Shown here piece by piece: positions 62,020 to 64,000 of a stretch of 64,000 bases of DNA. A program made the position numbers and the translations under genes. How positions within the stretch are numbered: the stretch's first letter is position 1; each line of letters begins with the position of its first letter. This stretch comes from Streptomyces deccanensis (GTDB lineage: Bacteria; Actinomycetota; Actinomycetes; Streptomycetales; Streptomycetaceae): assembly GCF_022385335.1 (NCBI RefSeq), contig NZ_CP092431.1, positions 6,386,001 through 6,450,000 of the forward strand, written 5' to 3'. The notes beneath the pieces are model-generated. The model was not told where the DNA came from and searched no databases. It saw only the letters and a list, made by a program, of their open reading frames with translations.

Positions 62020-62523
62020 ATGAGCGCCTGGCAGCCGCTGCCGGACGAACTCCCCCCGGAGGTGCAGCATTTCGTCGAGCAGCTACGCCTGCTGAAGGAC
62101 CGCACGGGACTGAGTCTCGTCGCGCTCGGCGCGCGCACCGCGTACAGCAAGTCCTCCTGGCAGCGGTACCTGAACGGCACCCAGCCCCCGCCCCGGCAGG
62201 CGGTCGTGGCCCTGTGCCGGGTCGCGGGGGAGGACGCCGCACGGTTCGGGGCGCTCCGGGAACTGGCTCTACGGGCCTGGCCGCGCCCGGCCCCGCAGAC
62301 GGTGCCGCCGTCCCAGCCGACCGACCCCCGAGCAGCGGGGGAGCAGGGGGAGGACAGAGCGGAGGCGTACGAGGACGACCCCACGCTCCCCTGGTGGGAC
62401 ACCCCCGCCGACGAACCGGCCCCCCGCCCGCCCGGCCGCATCGCGCTGTACGCGGCCCTCGCCGTCCTGACCGCCCTCATCCTCGTCGCCGCCGCGCTGA
62501 TAGGGGCCGTCACCCTGGCGTGA
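62020..62523 (+). CDS. HTH-domain membrane protein
   Basis: 167 residues. HTH domain of Xre-like form (LSLVALGARTAYSKSSWQRYLNG, near 30-52), a disordered linker rich in Asp/Pro/Glu, and one C-terminal helix (LYAALAVLTALILVAAALIGAV). It should be membrane-anchored with the HTH inside. It is paralogous to the gene at 63548. ATG at 62020 follows GAGGAGG. Its neighbour, on the minus strand, encodes a secreted peptidoglycan-binding-like protein. Confidence 0.75.
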   Translation: MSAWQPLPDELPPEVQHFVEQLRLLKDRTGLSLVALGARTAYSKSSWQRYLNGTQPPPRQAVVALCRVAGEDAARFGALRELALRAWPRPAPQTVPPSQPTDPRAAGEQGEDRAEAYEDDPTLPWWDTPADEPAPRPPGRIALYAALAVLTALILVAAALIGAVTLA

Positions 62524-62600
62524 CGACCCCCATCGACGGCCGGCCCCCGGTGACGCGTCGGCGCAGGACGCGCCGTCACCGGTCGGCGCCGGCCGGACCC

Positions 62601-63134
62601 TCAGCCGCGCCAGTCGTACGCGGCGACCTTCCACTTCGAGCCGATCCTGACGTAGTAGTCCCCGTCGAGGCGCTTGAAGTCCACCCCGTGCGCCAGGCCC
62701 GCGTACGTCACCTTGCCGTCGCCGTACGGTCCGTCGAGGAAGCCGTCGGCCTGACCGAAGGTCTCCTTGCCGACGATCCCGTCGACGTCCTCCAGGTCTT
62801 CCTGCGCCTGCCAGTACTTGGTCGCCGAGCGGGTCTTCCAGCCGAAGATCCCGTCGATGTCCCACGCGGTGAACGTGTGCAGATTGCCGCTGGAGTCCTT
62901 CCACTTGGCGCCGTCTGCGTACAGGACGCTCTGCCACAGCCGCGTCGCGTTGCTCTTGGCGTGCGAGTTGACGGACAGCGTGCCCTCGTCGCCCCAGTCG
63001 TTGTACGCGGCACCGGAGCCGTCGACGACGTGCGGCTCGGAAGCCGTGGCGAGCGGAGCGGCGGTGCCGAGCGCGAGCCCGGCCGAGGCCGTCACGGCGA
63101 CGGCCGCGAGCAGCAGCCTGGCCTTGAATTGCAT
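62601..63134 (-). CDS. Secreted peptidoglycan-binding-like protein
   Basis: 177 residues. A signal peptide (LLLAAVAVTASAGLALGTAA) precedes a domain with two copies of a peptidoglycan-binding-like motif: WDIDGIFGWKTRSATKYWQ and VDGIVGKETFGQADGF, with the D/G-x-x-G turn and aromatic that the PG_binding_1 family uses. It should bind wall sugars or peptides. It lies between two HTH paralogues and may be part of their system. Confidence 0.75.
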   Translation of the reverse strand: MQFKARLLLAAVAVTASAGLALGTAAPLATASEPHVVDGSGAAYNDWGDEGTLSVNSHAKSNATRLWQSVLYADGAKWKDSSGNLHTFTAWDIDGIFGWKTRSATKYWQAQEDLEDVDGIVGKETFGQADGFLDGPYGDGKVTYAGLAHGVDFKRLDGDYYVRIGSKWKVAAYDWRG

Positions 63135-63547
63135 GTGATCCCCCTGGTCCCCGTTGACCTGTTGACGCGTCGACCCGTTCAGGCGTTGATCTGTCGGTGA
63201 CCGCTGACCGCGCCTGTGTGGTCGTTGTGTCGATGTGTTGACATATTTGAGGATGTGCGGTCGCCCAGCCCGACACCAGGGCTAACGTGGGCATTTGGGA
63301 TGGCCCGGGACGTCCCGTGCCTGGACCTGTGATTTCGTCCGGAAATCCGGGATGTCGGTGGGACACTGGACCTCAGACCGTTGGGGGGCGTGCGACGGCG
63401 CGTGTGCAGGTCCGAAATGCTCCCGCGCGCCCCTTTTCGCGGAACTGGCATCCCCGCCGGGCGCATCCCAGTGGGTAGGCCAGAACGGGGCTTCGGAGAG
63501 GGCCCCGGGTCGTACGGAGAGACGTACGGGGGGAAGAGGGGGAAGTA
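63135..63547. other. Intergenic region between the secreted protein gene and the second HTH gene
   Basis: It holds TTGACATATTTG (about 63238-63249), a promoter-like stretch, and several small palindromes: GGGACGTCCC (63308-63317) and CCGGAAATCCGG (63340-63351). No gene is convincing. Confidence 0.4.
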
Positions 63548-64000
63548 ATGCCTCGTTGGAGGGCCTTGCCGGATGAACTCGATCCACAGGTCAGGGAGTT
63601 CGCGGGCCAGCTCCGCCGGCTCGTCGACCGCGGTGGGCTGAGCATCGCAGCGGTGGCCGACCGCACGGGCTACAGCAAGACGTCCTGGGAGCGGTATCTC
63701 AACGGCAGACTGCTCGCGCCGAAAGGCGCGATCGTCGCGTTGGCCGAGGTGACCGGTACCGATCCCGTTCACCTGACCACCATGTGGGAGCTGGCCGAGC
63801 GTGCCTGGAGCCGTTCGGAGATGCGCCACGACATGACCATGGAAGCGATCCGTATCTCCCAGGCCCGCGCCGCGCTCGGCGAGACGGGCGGCCAGTCCAC
63901 CGTCAAGGGCGGCGGAAGAAACGGCAGAGCGGGCCGCAGCGCCACCGCGACTCCGGGTGTGGCGGGACCGGCGGGCGTCTCGCCGACCGTCCCGCCGCAG
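63548..64000 (+). CDS. HTH-domain protein, paralogue of the gene at 62020 (runs off the right edge)
   Basis: 151 residues are visible, and the frame is open to the end of the window. The HTH domain (LSIAAVADRTGYSKTSWERYLNG) matches the gene at 62020, and the starts align (MPRWRALPDELDP and MSAWQPLPDELPP). After about residue 100 it becomes Gly/Arg/Thr-rich, like a disordered linker; the C-terminus lies outside. ATG at 63548 follows GGGGGAAG. Role unknown. Confidence 0.75.
   Translation, partial: MPRWRALPDELDPQVREFAGQLRRLVDRGGLSIAAVADRTGYSKTSWERYLNGRLLAPKGAIVALAEVTGTDPVHLTTMWELAERAWSRSEMRHDMTMEAIRISQARAALGETGGQSTVKGGGRNGRAGRSATATPGVAGPAGVSPTVPPQ

Overview
The window is about 64 kb of very GC-rich DNA with strong third-position G/C bias, frequent GTG (and one TTG) start codons, GGAGG-type ribosome binding sites and long spurious antisense frames. 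With the gene content (isobutyryl-CoA mutase small subunit, PspC kinase, many Ser/Thr kinases, DUF4429/DUF6350/DUF3017 proteins, twin NlpC/P60 hydrolases), this points to the core chromosome of a Streptomyces or close relative. From memory, the order pcrA - icmB - sucCD - purNH - folD - DUF3017 is conserved core synteny in streptomycetes. I see no prophage, plasmid, CRISPR array, tRNA or rRNA gene, or insertion sequence.

Layout. 1-5746: the end of a glycosyltransferase gene, an esterase, a barstar-like protein, a G/C repeat array, a diacylglycerol-kinase-like lipid kinase and a Ser/Thr kinase. 5973-9449: succinic-semialdehyde-type dehydrogenase plus GMC oxidoreductase. 9733-13716: a lipoprotein behind a Crp-like site, chorismate mutase with a leader-peptide/terminator arrangement, guaA and a flavin-type oxidase. 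13925-18121: aldolase-fold protein, DUF4429, membrane and DoxX proteins. 18407-22692: a divergent PspC locus (collagen-tailed membrane protein and PspC/adhesin-like protein facing a PspC histidine kinase and LuxR-type regulator). 22941-30761: two NlpC/P60 hydrolases (one under a c-di-AMP riboswitch), pcrA and an M23 peptidase. 31223-33142: a lipase and icmB.

33367-41780 is the most unusual part. A SWIM zinc-finger protein and DUF5691 protein are divergently transcribed from a MoxR AAA+ ATPase, a DUF5682 protein, a tiny coupled ORF and a VWA protein. This set resembles the uncharacterised E. coli yehLMPQ genes. Both promoters look like the mycobacterial RecA-NDp (PafBC) DNA-damage promoter, and so does the pcrA promoter, so the system may be DNA-damage-inducible.

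42024-52977: a secreted repeat protein, sucCD, a membrane-anchored sigma-like protein, DUF6350, a membrane protein and purN-purH. 53119-58922: an envelope-signalling cluster of a Ser/Thr kinase with an extracellular peptidoglycan-binding domain, an M23 peptidase, a kinase with an I36/crystallin-like C-terminus, an FHA protein and a secreted I36-like protein. 59004-64000: a four-helix membrane protein, folD, DUF3017, and two paralogous HTH genes flanking a secreted peptidoglycan-binding-like protein; the second HTH gene runs off the right edge.

Many genes serve purine and one-carbon metabolism (guaA, purN, purH, folD), the TCA cycle (sucCD) or cell-wall remodelling. Coordinates of starts, domains and regulatory sites were read by eye; no database search was run.
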